64,000 nt of DNA from Acidobacteriaceae bacterium (GCA_025462735.1 JAOAPC010000022.1:212818-276817); one strand, 5' to 3'; numbered from the stretch's first letter, positions 15,792 to 24,410 are shown. Made by a program: numbers and translations. Notes: a model not told the origin generated them from the letters alone.

Positions 15792-16664
15792 ATGACCCCC
15801 ACGCAGCTCCTAAAGGCTAAGCTACGGGACTACTACATCCTCACTAAGCCCGAAGTAAACCTGCTGATCCTGATGACGACTTCGGCGGGATATTATCTCG
15901 GCTCTCATGGTCCGCTGCGAATCGGCGGCCTCATCAATACGCTGGTGGGCACACTTCTGGTTGCCAGCGGCACCGCAACTCTCAATCAGTGGATGGAGCG
16001 GGTATGGGACGGCAAGATGCGCCGTACAGCAACTCGTCCTCTGCCTTCGGGCAGGCTCAGCGCCCGAGAAGCATTTCGGTTTGGAGTTCTGCTGAGTGTC
16101 GCCGGCGGACTGTATCTCGCGGCCACAGTCAACATACTGGCTTCCCTCCTCGCGATCTCGACCCTGCTGTCTTATCTGTTGATTTACACGCCGCTCAAAC
16201 GGAAGACTCCGCTATGCACTTTGCTGGGCGCTATCCCAGGAGCCATGCCCACATTAATCGGTTGGGCAGGGGGAGCTGCCAGGATTGATCGACAGGCCTG
16301 GTTTCTTTTCGCCATCCTCTTCCTGTGGCAATTTCCACATTTTCTTGCGATCGCTTTGATGTATCGCGACGACTACGCCCGCGCCGGTTATCGCATGCTG
16401 CCGAGTTTTGATCGCGACTCGCGCTTCACTCGGGCAGAAATATTCGGTTTCGCAGTAATCCTGGTGGCGACGACAATGCTGTCAGTGGCTAGCAGCGGCA
16501 GGCCTTGGTACCCGGTCGCTATGGCCTTTGCTGGGACGTTTCTCTTCTATCACGTGCTTAAACTGACTAGGTCCGCCTCAACGGTCCTGGCCAGCCGACT
16601 GCTTCACGCCTCAGTTCTTTATCTGCCAGTTGTGCTCGGAGTGATGATCGCCTATAAGGCTTGA
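15792..16664 (+). CDS. ctaB: Protoheme IX farnesyltransferase (heme O synthase)
   Basis: It transfers a farnesyl group to heme b, making heme O for the adjacent oxidase. It is a UbiA-family membrane prenyltransferase of about nine helices and 290 residues. The first motif is N-Q-W-M-E-R-V-W-D-G-K-M followed by RRTATRPLPSG, where the usual first aspartate of N-x2-x-D is glutamate. The second motif is YRDDYARAGYRMLP. The open frame extends upstream over the preceding gene. ATG 15792 is preferred because the homologous region starts there; GTG 15780 is possible. No heme A synthase (ctaA) gene lies in the window. Confidence 0.92.
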   Translation: MTPTQLLKAKLRDYYILTKPEVNLLILMTTSAGYYLGSHGPLRIGGLINTLVGTLLVASGTATLNQWMERVWDGKMRRTATRPLPSGRLSAREAFRFGVLLSVAGGLYLAATVNILASLLAISTLLSYLLIYTPLKRKTPLCTLLGAIPGAMPTLIGWAGGAARIDRQAWFLFAILFLWQFPHFLAIALMYRDDYARAGYRMLPSFDRDSRFTRAEIFGFAVILVATTMLSVASSGRPWYPVAMAFAGTFLFYHVLKLTRSASTVLASRLLHASVLYLPVVLGVMIAYKA

Positions 16665-16730
16665 GCCGTTCGCCGATTCCTTACGCGCGCCAACCTCAGG
16701 TCGCAGCTTCGACCCGATTTCCAGTCATGC

Positions 16731-17264
16731 TCAGAGCGCCGACGACATTCCGTAGGTCGGAAATTGCAGTGAGCTTAGCCTGATCACCTGACGGTTCATG
16801 GTGTCATAGGTATCGGCAAGAACGTCGGACACTGGGCCGACATTGGGAAACACCATTGACAGGTAGAGTCTGGGCACGAGTTGAAAGGCATAAATCCGCA
16901 ACCGAAGCCCATTATCCAGCAGTCTCTCCCCCGTCGCTCGAATGACCGGGTCGGAGTGTTGACGGGCCGACTCTCCCAATCGGATCAGAATGGCGGCATT
17001 GTGGGCCGCGCAGCGCACATACCCAACCGCGGCGAGCATCCGTTCGCGATGAATCGTTCGGAATTCGCGCTGCGGAAGATGATCGCGCAGATACGCCTGC
17101 TCGCTTGCCGCGATCAAATTGCAAAACGCTCCAACGTCAACGTGGCGCAAGTGGGAGGCGAGTTTTTCCAAATTGTCATCAGTGCTGAGATGGCCCTTCG
17201 CCAAGTGAACGATTAACGCAAAAGCAAGTAGCCCGATGATGGCAAACACCAACGCAATGGTCAT
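16731..17264 (-). CDS. Hypothetical single-helix membrane-anchored protein
   Basis: A 177-residue protein with one N-terminal membrane helix (ALVFAIIGLLAFALIVHLA) and a cytoplasmic or periplasmic alpha-helical domain rich in arginine. No catalytic motif is visible. Its ATG at 17264 overlaps the TGA of the upstream membrane protein gene (ATGA), so the two products are translationally coupled and probably act together. Function is not recognised. Confidence 0.7.
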   Translation of the reverse strand: MTIALVFAIIGLLAFALIVHLAKGHLSTDDNLEKLASHLRHVDVGAFCNLIAASEQAYLRDHLPQREFRTIHRERMLAAVGYVRCAAHNAAILIRLGESARQHSDPVIRATGERLLDNGLRLRIYAFQLVPRLYLSMVFPNVGPVSDVLADTYDTMNRQVIRLSSLQFPTYGMSSAL

Positions 17265-18013
17265 CGCTGCACCATCCTTTGCAACTCCTGGTCCCAGAGC
17301 TCGAGATCGGAAGGCTTCAGATTCCCATCAGGAAACGAGGGCGTACGAGCAGACCGGAACAGAGAAATAAGCCAAATAACGACGCAGACGTGGAAAGCAG
17401 CCATCTGTGTAATATCGACAGCAATGAAGGCGCTCTTTCCCAATCCCGGGCGAAAAGCTGCGCTCGCAAGATCGATCGAGGCAGATACTCCAAAACCGAG
17501 AGCGACCCCTGCCACCCAGCTTCGCCACGAAACCCGCAAAGCGCGGGCAAAAACAAATAGCGCTAGCAGCATACCGGCAAATATCAGACTCCAGGAGAAG
17601 TCCAGCACTTCGAAAGTATTTACCACCCGCTGAACGCTAAGCCCAGACAGAGACCCGGAAACGACCGCGGCCACCAGTACGAGCGCAGCCAGGGAACCAC
17701 GCAAAATGGGTCGCAAAATTGAAGCCAACGACGAACGCGAGAGCAACAATTCGTTCGCCAACTCATAGATCACGCCCAATCCCAATATGGAGTTGATACC
17801 TCTCCCGAACACTAGTACCCACCGGTAAATGGCAAAAGGAAATGGATCATGCCGGAAAATTACGAATAATGTGAGAAATTGAATTAATTCGAAAATAACG
17901 TAGGCGACGAAGACCGGAAGCTGACCGTGCAGTCCGCGTCGGATGAGGCAGACTAAAAACAGCGCTAGCAGGAAGTGCGGCGCAATCCACAGATAGTAGC
18001 TAGCAAAAAACAT
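17261..18013 (-). CDS. Multi-pass membrane protein of unknown function
   Basis: A 250-residue protein with about seven hydrophobic segments starting right at the N-terminus (MFFASYYLWIAPHFLLALFL). The ATG at 18013 is chosen rather than the longer frame from 18121, because that extension is basic, lacks coding character and overlaps the small peptide gene at 18072-18188. Helix spacing and an N-terminal outside segment recall uncharacterised seven-helix proteins common in Terriglobia. It may act as a membrane sensor, but no signalling domain is attached. It is coupled to the following gene by an ATGA overlap. Confidence 0.75.
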   Translation of the reverse strand: MFFASYYLWIAPHFLLALFLVCLIRRGLHGQLPVFVAYVIFELIQFLTLFVIFRHDPFPFAIYRWVLVFGRGINSILGLGVIYELANELLLSRSSLASILRPILRGSLAALVLVAAVVSGSLSGLSVQRVVNTFEVLDFSWSLIFAGMLLALFVFARALRVSWRSWVAGVALGFGVSASIDLASAAFRPGLGKSAFIAVDITQMAAFHVCVVIWLISLFRSARTPSFPDGNLKPSDLELWDQELQRMVQR

Positions 18014-18071
18014 GGGCCACCGGAGATAGTAATCTTTTTGTCGGCAGCCCACAATTGCCTTCCGGAGCCTA

Positions 18072-18188
18072 CTACGTTGTGGTGCACTTCCCCGGCGGGC
18101 ATAGCGGATTACCATCGGCAACGGCTTGTGGAATGGTTACGCACATCGCGAGTATAGCAGCAGCAAGTAACAGCATTGTTTTCTTCAC
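18072..18188 (-). CDS. Small secreted peptide, 38 aa
   Basis: A short frame: GTG start at 18188 with AAGGAG seven bases upstream, stop TAG at 18072-18074. The product begins with a textbook signal peptide (MKKTMLLLAAAILAMCVTIP, cut near AVA) and leaves a mature peptide of about 14 residues, DGNPLCPPGKCTTT, with two cysteines five apart that could form a disulfide. It is the first member of a likely three-gene unit with two membrane proteins. The strong ribosome-binding site, the signal peptide and the cysteine pair argue against chance. Function unknown; a signalling or structural peptide is possible. Confidence 0.7.
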   Translation of the reverse strand: MKKTMLLLAAAILAMCVTIPQAVADGNPLCPPGKCTTT

Positions 18189-18294
18189 GTTGAAACTCCT
18201 TGTTGAAGTGGGGTTTTCAGCGTGATAATGTGCCGCTTGACCGTGCTCTGATCAGATCGCGCGAATTATTGACGTTTATGAAACGCGGAACAAA

Positions 18295-18810
18295 ATGAAG
18301 CTCAAATCCGCATTTGAAGACTTATCGCAGACCACGTTGGGAGCTATTTCCGGCTGTTTAAGAAGGCTGGAGTATCTGGCAGGACTGCGACAATTGCGTG
18401 GAGAGTATTGGCACTGGGGTTTCAGCAAACTGCACGGGGAGCCGGCGGCAAAGAAGGCGTTTTATGAGGCCCATCGCGCAGCCGTTTCCGAGGTGCTGTG
18501 TACTCCTCTACGGACGCTGCTCAATGACGTTGAATCCAGCAGCCGCGGTCTGGGAGTCGACGCAGAAAAATTCCTCGAAGGTCTAAAGGAGAAAAAGGCG
18601 GGGTTGCTTCCGAGCGATCCAGGGGCGGGTTCAGCCCGGCATCTCAGTTCAGTGCTGCACGCTCTTTTGGGTCTGGAGCGGAATCGGCGGCCGGACGCCA
18701 TTCCCCGAGCTTCATCGCCACACCCACCACTTGTCCAATCACCTCGGCATCCTGGGGATACTGCTGGATCCGGGGTGCAACCGGAGACAGAGGGTGAGGC
18801 TGAAGAATGA
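18295..18810 (+). CDS. Hypothetical protein overlapping the XRE regulator antisense
   Basis: A 171-codon frame whose first 110 residues read like a genuine helical protein (EYWHWGFSKLHGEPAAKKAF then YEAHRAAVSEVL). Residues from about 117 onward are encoded opposite the C-terminus of the convergent regulator gene and become proline/serine-rich low complexity. The functional part is probably the N-terminal two thirds. There is no signal peptide or membrane helix. Conservation of the overlap cannot be judged here. No family is recognised. Confidence 0.55.
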   Translation: MKLKSAFEDLSQTTLGAISGCLRRLEYLAGLRQLRGEYWHWGFSKLHGEPAAKKAFYEAHRAAVSEVLCTPLRTLLNDVESSSRGLGVDAEKFLEGLKEKKAGLLPSDPGAGSARHLSSVLHALLGLERNRRPDAIPRASSPHPPLVQSPRHPGDTAGSGVQPETEGEAEE

Positions 18811-19453
18811 TGGTATCCCGCGTGACCGCGCACCAGCAGCAGAGATAGCTCTCGCGAGTCTCCACAAAATAAATGGGACGCTCGTATTCGGTACGCCATC
18901 CCCCATTCGCTACCCGATTTTTCGACTCATCCACCTGGATGAAACTGCCTGGCGCAAGGATGGGATACATCGTGAAATCCTCGCTGCCGATATATCCATA
19001 GGTGAAGCCGGTGTTCGACAGCTGTTCCAGATATTTGAGCGGAACAGTTCCCCACTGCTCGACCATCCGGCCGAAATTCAGGGTGTTGCGAGCGTCGAAG
19101 CTAGGGTCCAATTGAATGGGGACCTGCGCTGCCGCGGCCGCCGACAGAGCATGCGACAGATGCGATTTTGGAGGAGTGCTGACGTCGAGATCTGAAACCA
19201 CCTGGTCCAATTCGATCCCGTACAAACGGAGCATGTCGAGAAAATTACCCCGATAAATGATGGCTAGAGAATAGAGGCGGTAGATGCTCGGGATTACTCC
19301 CTTAGTCTCGACATCGCTAAGCCGGCTAATAGGCACGAAATAACCCACATTGCCGCGCTTGCGGGCAAGCTTCTCGCTGGCTGTTTCAACGTCGCGCATC
19401 GTTAGGCCGAGTTTCTCTCGCATTACGCGAAGAGCCAAGCCCGCGGTCATCAT
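18644..19453 (-). CDS. XRE-type regulator with degenerate S24/LexA-like C-terminal domain
   Basis: Start at ATG 19453 with GGAGG nine bases upstream (a second ATG follows directly), giving 269 residues. The N-terminal segment (LALRVMREKLGLTMRDVETA) is a Cro/CI-type helix-turn-helix with an unusual inserted loop rich in Lys/Arg. The C-terminal half resembles the S24 peptidase fold of LexA/CI: GSEDFTMYPILAPGSFIQVD matches the usual xDSMxPxLxxGDxVxVD pattern, with threonine in place of the nucleophilic serine. The usual catalytic lysine strand is not recognisable. It may sense a ligand or dimerise without self-cleavage. Its target is not evident. Confidence 0.75.
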   Translation of the reverse strand: MMTAGLALRVMREKLGLTMRDVETASEKLARKRGNVGYFVPISRLSDVETKGVIPSIYRLYSLAIIYRGNFLDMLRLYGIELDQVVSDLDVSTPPKSHLSHALSAAAAAQVPIQLDPSFDARNTLNFGRMVEQWGTVPLKYLEQLSNTGFTYGYIGSEDFTMYPILAPGSFIQVDESKNRVANGGWRTEYERPIYFVETRESYLCCWCAVTRDTIILQPHPLSPVAPRIQQYPQDAEVIGQVVGVAMKLGEWRPAADSAPDPKERAALN

Positions 19454-19809
19454 AGGTAAGAACCTCCGTATCGTCCTCAACCCTCGCAAATCCGCATCGG
19501 GGACTGCGAGTTTGTTCTAGAAACCCGGCAACTACATACGTTCCTGGCGGAGCTATTTGGGCGCGATAGTAACTCTACTTGTTACGAATCTGGAACAAGG
19601 CGGCAATTTTCTCGCAAGAATACCCAATATGCAACCAGGAAAGTACTTGCTCCAGAGCAAGGTGTTTTGTCCGTGAGACGTTGTGGAGGGGCGAAACAGA
19701 ACAGAGGCCTGCGATTCCTAATGAGCTCTTTATCTTATGATCGAGAGAAACTCGGGGATAAGCAGACTGCCTGGGGATGGCAAAATGGGCAGCGGCACGG
19801 GCGTTCAAA
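19454..19809. other. Gene-free spacer of 356 bases
   Basis: No convincing gene is visible between the XRE regulator and the membrane-protein trio. A minus-strand frame (19575-19823) ends in HIGYSCEKIAALFQIRNK, reminiscent of the recognition region of LuxR-type helix-turn-helix domains and cut off by a stop, but its upstream part has no such similarity. It could be a decayed regulator remnant or chance. Confidence 0.4.
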
Positions 19810-20022
19810 TCAGTTGCGGGCAAACAGTCCAGTAACAGAGTAGCCCAGTCCTAGCGCGACCAGAGCAGCGAGAGCACAGGCGGCTCCCAGGTGCTCGCGA
19901 GCGTGTTTCTTAATATCCAATTCGTCGTGAACTCGGGAACGCAGCTCTGCCAAAGTGCCATGCAGTCTGCGACGTTCATCGGCGGCTTTCAATTCGAGAT
20001 CGTAACTAGGCAACCCGTCCAT
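19810..20022 (-). CDS. Small DUF3618-like membrane protein
   Basis: A 70-residue protein starting at ATG 20022 inside the end of the upstream gene. The cytoplasmic part has RRRLHGTLAELRSRVHDELD, resembling the DUF3618 pattern, and one C-terminal membrane helix (ALAALVALGLGYSVTGLF) follows. It is the last of three overlapping genes for small membrane proteins. Such trios (tail-anchored helix protein, holin-superfamily protein, DUF3618) are frequent in stress-related loci of soil bacteria; the function is unknown. Confidence 0.7.
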   Translation of the reverse strand: MDGLPSYDLELKAADERRRLHGTLAELRSRVHDELDIKKHAREHLGAACALAALVALGLGYSVTGLFARN

Positions 20023-20443
20023 ACTTCGTCCTCGCTTCTGATTCAAGCCAAATCTTGTCAGCTTTTAGAACTTCCACTGTATGTTTTGGAAACATAGATT
20101 TCGATCGGAATTCGTTGTATGCGAAAAATGCAGCCACGCCGCCGAATGCGATCCAAACGACTCCAACGATAGCAAATGCGAAAACCCAAGCGTATGGATT
20201 CCCGGCAAAGGCCGCGGCTACCAACGCGACAATGGCTCCTGTAAGCAGCAGAAATCCTGTCGCGGCTAAAATCAGCGCGACCAGCCCCAAAGGTATTGCC
20301 ACGCTCACTGCAGTCACAGTCTCGTGCAGTTCTGCTTTGACCATTTGTATGCGGGTATTCAGGAATTCTTTTAGCTCGTCCGCAATATCTGAAAGGATTG
20401 CGCCCAAGCTGCGCGCGTGGTTTTCAGTCTTCACGTGATGCAT
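20006..20443 (-). CDS. Phage-holin-superfamily (DUF1469-like) membrane protein
   Basis: A 145-residue protein. The ATG at 20443 is selected because GGAGG lies ten bases upstream. A helical N-terminus (LGAILSDIADELKEFLNTRI) precedes two membrane helices (LGLVALILAATGFLLL and WVFAFAIVGVVWIAFGG), the pattern of the putative actinobacterial holin-X/DUF1469 family. It is not a phage lysis gene here: no endolysin or phage genes are near. It overlaps both neighbours, so the three are made together, probably at the inner membrane under envelope stress. Confidence 0.75.
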   Translation of the reverse strand: MHHVKTENHARSLGAILSDIADELKEFLNTRIQMVKAELHETVTAVSVAIPLGLVALILAATGFLLLTGAIVALVAAAFAGNPYAWVFAFAIVGVVWIAFGGVAAFFAYNEFRSKSMFPKHTVEVLKADKIWLESEARTKYGRVA

Positions 20444-20765
20444 CACGTTTCGACCTCCAGATCCGCAAGGCCACGCCAGCCGCGAAGGATGCGCCGGCAA
20501 CTATGGCGATCACATGTAGCGGACGCTCATTCGCGAAGTTGCGCACTGCATTAACCACCGAAGCGGTAGTCCGGGAGAGCTTCCGCCGCACATCGCGGAC
20601 CGAGCGTTCGGCAGCAACCACGGACGTCCGATACAGATCTTTCGCTTGTTCGACAGCCGCCTCTGCGGCAGGAAGAGCTGGAGACGCTGTTTCCTCCGAA
20701 CTCGGCCAGGCAACAGGCTCGTTTCTCTGCTTCCTAATTGGCACGATAGGGCTCTGATGCGCCAT
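20424..20765 (-). CDS. Small protein with one C-terminal membrane helix
   Basis: A 113-residue protein starting at ATG 20765 with an AAGG-containing leader. A proline-containing N-terminus is followed by a charged helical segment (SVRDVRRKLSRTTASVVNAV) and a membrane helix (PLHVIAIVAGASFAAGVAL) with a basic tail. This layout resembles DUF883/ElaB-like ribosome- or membrane-associated proteins. It is the first gene of a three-gene overlapping unit with the holin-like and DUF3618-like proteins. Confidence 0.65.
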   Translation of the reverse strand: MAHQSPIVPIRKQRNEPVAWPSSEETASPALPAAEAAVEQAKDLYRTSVVAAERSVRDVRRKLSRTTASVVNAVRNFANERPLHVIAIVAGASFAAGVALRIWRSKRDASRED

Positions 20766-20899
20766 GGTGACCCTTCCCGGAGCGGTTCCGTCGCCAACTT
20801 GGATGCCCAATCCCGCAAGGCGTATATCTACATAGGCGCAAATCTGAGCGTGGGTTAGCTCCGGACACTCCCCCGAATGCCTTAAAACGTCGAATTCAC

Positions 20900-21514
20900 C
20901 TAGTCAGCAGCCTTCGAGCCCTCCTGGTCCGCATATACCAGCGGCTCGTTAACCAGGTGCTCACTTAAAAACCAAGACTGGAGTTCATTGGTCCGAAGCA
21001 CGTCGCTAACCACGAGATCGTTCGTGCCCTGGTCGCCCAGCTTGGCCGCACGGTCGGCAAGCTTGCGGCAATGGCCAATGATGACGAGGTGAGCGTCCAG
21101 GAGCCTGGAAATCTGCACCGGAACCTCTTCCCTGCCCTTTGGCGGACGCTCGATGCGAGTGGTCTCCGCAACGTCGTGCGCCATGGCAATCGCCAGACCG
21201 CCCAAAAGCTGAATGCGCTCGGCGATAGAATCCACGATTTCGACTTGCTCGTCGAAGTGTTTATCAAACAGCAAGTGAAGCTGATAAAAAGTCGGACCGG
21301 CAACCTGCCAATGCGATTTCTTGTAGAGATCGCGGAGGGTCATGGAGTCGGCAAGCATTTGGTTGAGCTGCTCGGTCATTTCCAGCCGAACCGGCTCTTC
21401 CAAATCGAGACTGAATGCGTGAGTCACGGTGCCGAATTGTTGAATTTCGCGGGCGCGTTGATGAACTCGCGGCTCCGCGCTTGGATGACTTCCAGAAGCG
21501 CTCTTCTTGGACAT
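20900..21514 (-). CDS. dps: Dps-family ferritin-like protein
   Basis: Dps dodecamers oxidise and store iron with H2O2 and protect DNA. The 204-residue protein carries the intersubunit ferroxidase residues of the family: H68 and H80 (KSHWQVAG...LHLLFD), D84, and E99 at the spacing seen in E. coli Dps. A basic, hydrophilic N-terminal extension of about 40 residues is compatible with DNA binding. The ATG at 21514 has AAGGAG upstream. It is divergent from the pyruvate dehydrogenase operon. The C-terminal helix (SDVLRTNELQSWFLSEHL) is the usual family end. Confidence 0.92.
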   Translation of the reverse strand: MSKKSASGSHPSAEPRVHQRAREIQQFGTVTHAFSLDLEEPVRLEMTEQLNQMLADSMTLRDLYKKSHWQVAGPTFYQLHLLFDKHFDEQVEIVDSIAERIQLLGGLAIAMAHDVAETTRIERPPKGREEVPVQISRLLDAHLVIIGHCRKLADRAAKLGDQGTNDLVVSDVLRTNELQSWFLSEHLVNEPLVYADQEGSKAAD

Positions 21515-21673
21515 GTGAATTCTCCTTATGATCGCCTTAGATGATCGCCGTCAGCATTCGGCACAACAAAGTTTCAGAAGAAACGCCGAAACCGCGCGTC
21601 GGCGCAGCACAGCAAAATTTCGCGGAATCTTCTATCATGGGGAGTTCTCATTCACAACGTGGAGAAGTCATAG

Positions 21674-24403
21674 TTGGCACAGACTCCGGTATTGGTAGAG
21701 CCGCAACAAACCCCGACTGCGTCGCGCAGCAATAATAACAACAACGACGGCTTGGAAGTCCTTGAAACCCGCGAGTGGCTGGACTCTCTGGATTACGTCC
21801 TTGCTACCGGCGGACCTGAGCGTGCCGGACGGCTTCTGCAGCAGCTTCAGCTCCACGCGCGCCGAGCTGCGGGAGTCAATCTTCCCTTCACCGCAACTAC
21901 TCCTTATCAAAATACGATTTCGGTCCGCCAGCAGGCGCCCTTTCCCGGAAGTCAGGAGATGGAGCGCCGTATCAAAAGCTTGGTGCGTTGGAACGCGATG
22001 GCCATGGTTGTCCGCGCCAACAAAATGCAAGAAGGCATCGGCGGTCATATCTCAACTTTTGCTTCCGCCGCGACCTTGTACGAGGTCGCCTTTAATCATT
22101 TCCTCCGCGCCAAGACCGAAACCGGAGATCGCGACATCGTGTATTACCAGGGCCATGCGGCCCCGGGAATGTATTCGCGGGCGTTCTTAGAAGGCCGGCT
22201 TCCAAAAGAGAAACTCGAAAACTTCCGTCGCGAGCTCAAGCCCGGAGGCGGACTCTCTTCTTATCCGCACCCGTGGCTCATGCCTGACTTCTGGGAGTTC
22301 CCCACCGTCAGCATGGGCTTGGGGCCAATCCAATCCATTTATCACGCGCGCTTCATCAAGTATTTGGAAAATCGCGGGCTGAAAGCTTCGACCGGCGGAA
22401 AGGTCTGGGCATTTCTCGGCGACGGCGAAATGGACGAGCCTGAGTCGCTAGGCTCAATCACCTTGGCTTCGCGCGAGAGACTCGACAACTTAATCTGGGT
22501 CATCAACTGCAACTTGCAGCGTCTCGACGGCCCTGTGCGCGGCAACGGAAAAATTATTCAGGAACTTGAGGCAATTTTCCGCGGCGCCGGCTGGAATGTG
22601 ATCAAAGTGATTTGGGGCAGCGATTGGGACAGCCTGATCCAGAACGATCGCGATGGGCTCCTGGTGCGGCGCTTGGGCGAAATCACCGACGGGCAATATC
22701 AGAAATTTTTTGTCGAGAGCGGAGCTTACTTCCGGCAGAATCTGTTCGGCACCGATCCGCGCCTGCTGCGAATGGTCGAGCACTTGTCGGATGAACAGAT
22801 GTCGCGCATGCGTCTGGGTGGGCACGATCCCATTAAGGTACATGCGGCTTACAGATCTGCAATCGAGCACAAGGGAGCGCCAACGGTGGTGCTTGCAAAG
22901 ACCATCAAGGGTTACGGCCTGGGCGAAGCCGGCGAAGGTAAGAACATTACTCACCAGCAGAAGAAACTAAACGAAGACGAGCTACGCATGTTCCGCTCGC
23001 GATTCGGCATTCCGATTCCGGATGAAGAATTGCACAACGCGCCGTTCTATCGTCCTCCGGACGACAGCGCTGAAATCCGCTACATGCAAGAGCGGCGGAA
23101 GCAGCTTGGCGGCTACATGCCCGAACGCAAAGTGCGTTCCGGGCCGATTAAGCAAGTTTCCGAAACCCACTTTGAAGAATTCTACAAAGGGACTGACGGT
23201 CGCGAAGTCTCGACCACCATGGTCTTCGTGCGGCTTCTGGCAAAGCTGCTGCGCGATCCGGAGATTGGAAAGCTGATCGTCCCCATTATTCCTGACGAGG
23301 CGCGCACGTTCGGAATGGAAGCGCTGTTCCGGCAGGTGGGAATTTATTCGAGCGTGGGCCAGCTCTATGAACCGGTAGATATGGACACGCTGCTCTATTA
23401 CAAAGAAGCGAAGGACGGACAGATTCTAGAAGAAGGAATCACCGAAGCCGGATCGATCAGCTCGTTTATCGCCGCAGGAACCGCTTATTCCAATCACGGG
23501 ATCAATACCATCCCGTTTTTCATTTACTACTCGATGTTCGGATTCCAGCGCATTGGAGATCTGATCTGGGCTGCGGCCGACATGCGAGTACGCGGTTTCC
23601 TACTGGGCGGAACCGCTGGGCGGACAACACTTGCAGGCGAAGGCTTGCAGCATCAAGACGGTCACAGTCACGTCCTGGCACTGAGTGTTCCTAATCTGCT
23701 GGCGTACGATCCCGCGTTCGCGTTCGAGATTGGGGTCATTATTCAAGATGGAATCCGCCGGATGTATGTAAACCAGGAATCCATCTTTTATTATCTGACC
23801 GTCGGGAACGAGCCGCTGCCGATGCCGCCTATGCCGGAGGGCGCAGCGGTTCGCGAAGGCATTCTGAAAGGAATGTATCTGTTCAAACCTTCACAAAAGA
23901 AAGACGCGCCTTTGCGAGCACAATTATTTGGCAGCGGCGCAATCATGTTCGAGGTGCTCAAGGCGCAGGGGCTGCTCGAAAAGTATGGCGTGGCGGCGGA
24001 TGTGTGGAGCGTCACCAGTTACAAGGAACTGTATCGCGACGCGAATGATTGCGAGCGGTGGAACATGCTGCATCCCGGCGATGTCCCGAAAGTCCCGTTC
24101 GTGACCCAGCAGCTTAAAGACACGCAAGGCGTGCTGGTCGCGGCTTCTGATTACATGAAAATCCTGCCGGAGTCCATTTCGCAGTGGATGCCTCGTCCGC
24201 TGCTTTCACTTGGCACCGACGGTTTCGGACGAAGCGAAGGCCGCGCTTCCCTGCGTGACTTCTTTGAAGTCGATGCCAAGCACATCGTCCTCGCTACGTT
24301 GCATGCTCTGGCTCGTGAGAAAAAGATCGAAGTCAAAACCATCAACCAGGCAATCAAAGATCTTGGAATTAATCCGGAGAAGGCGAATCCGGCAATCAGT
24401 TAA
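21674..24403 (+). CDS. aceE: Pyruvate dehydrogenase E1 component, homodimeric type
   Basis: E1 decarboxylates pyruvate with thiamine diphosphate and acetylates the lipoyl groups of E2. The 909 residues match AceE-type E1 (about 890). The cofactor site shows GHISTFASAATLYEV and, near residue 250, GDGEMDEPES. The C-terminal transketolase region has AGRTTLAGEGLQHQDGHS. The start is TTG 21674, supported by GGAGAAG just upstream and no other start before conserved sequence; the N-terminus has a short asparagine run. It is first in an aceE-aceF-lpdA order with palindromic repeats in the spacers. Confidence 0.95.
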   Translation: MAQTPVLVEPQQTPTASRSNNNNNDGLEVLETREWLDSLDYVLATGGPERAGRLLQQLQLHARRAAGVNLPFTATTPYQNTISVRQQAPFPGSQEMERRIKSLVRWNAMAMVVRANKMQEGIGGHISTFASAATLYEVAFNHFLRAKTETGDRDIVYYQGHAAPGMYSRAFLEGRLPKEKLENFRRELKPGGGLSSYPHPWLMPDFWEFPTVSMGLGPIQSIYHARFIKYLENRGLKASTGGKVWAFLGDGEMDEPESLGSITLASRERLDNLIWVINCNLQRLDGPVRGNGKIIQELEAIFRGAGWNVIKVIWGSDWDSLIQNDRDGLLVRRLGEITDGQYQKFFVESGAYFRQNLFGTDPRLLRMVEHLSDEQMSRMRLGGHDPIKVHAAYRSAIEHKGAPTVVLAKTIKGYGLGEAGEGKNITHQQKKLNEDELRMFRSRFGIPIPDEELHNAPFYRPPDDSAEIRYMQERRKQLGGYMPERKVRSGPIKQVSETHFEEFYKGTDGREVSTTMVFVRLLAKLLRDPEIGKLIVPIIPDEARTFGMEALFRQVGIYSSVGQLYEPVDMDTLLYYKEAKDGQILEEGITEAGSISSFIAAGTAYSNHGINTIPFFIYYSMFGFQRIGDLIWAAADMRVRGFLLGGTAGRTTLAGEGLQHQDGHSHVLALSVPNLLAYDPAFAFEIGVIIQDGIRRMYVNQESIFYYLTVGNEPLPMPPMPEGAAVREGILKGMYLFKPSQKKDAPLRAQLFGSGAIMFEVLKAQGLLEKYGVAADVWSVTSYKELYRDANDCERWNMLHPGDVPKVPFVTQQLKDTQGVLVAASDYMKILPESISQWMPRPLLSLGTDGFGRSEGRASLRDFFEVDAKHIVLATLHALAREKKIEVKTINQAIKDLGINPEKANPAIS

Positions 24404-24410
24404 GTTTTCC

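Noticed and set aside
19575..19823. 82-codon minus-strand frame ending in a LuxR-like helix-turn-helix
   Set aside because: Only about 20 residues resemble the domain, the frame stops before the recognition helix ends, and no ribosome-binding site is visible.
20006..20443. Prophage remnant based on the holin-like protein
   Set aside because: The family is common in chromosomal stress loci and there are no other phage genes or attachment repeats nearby.
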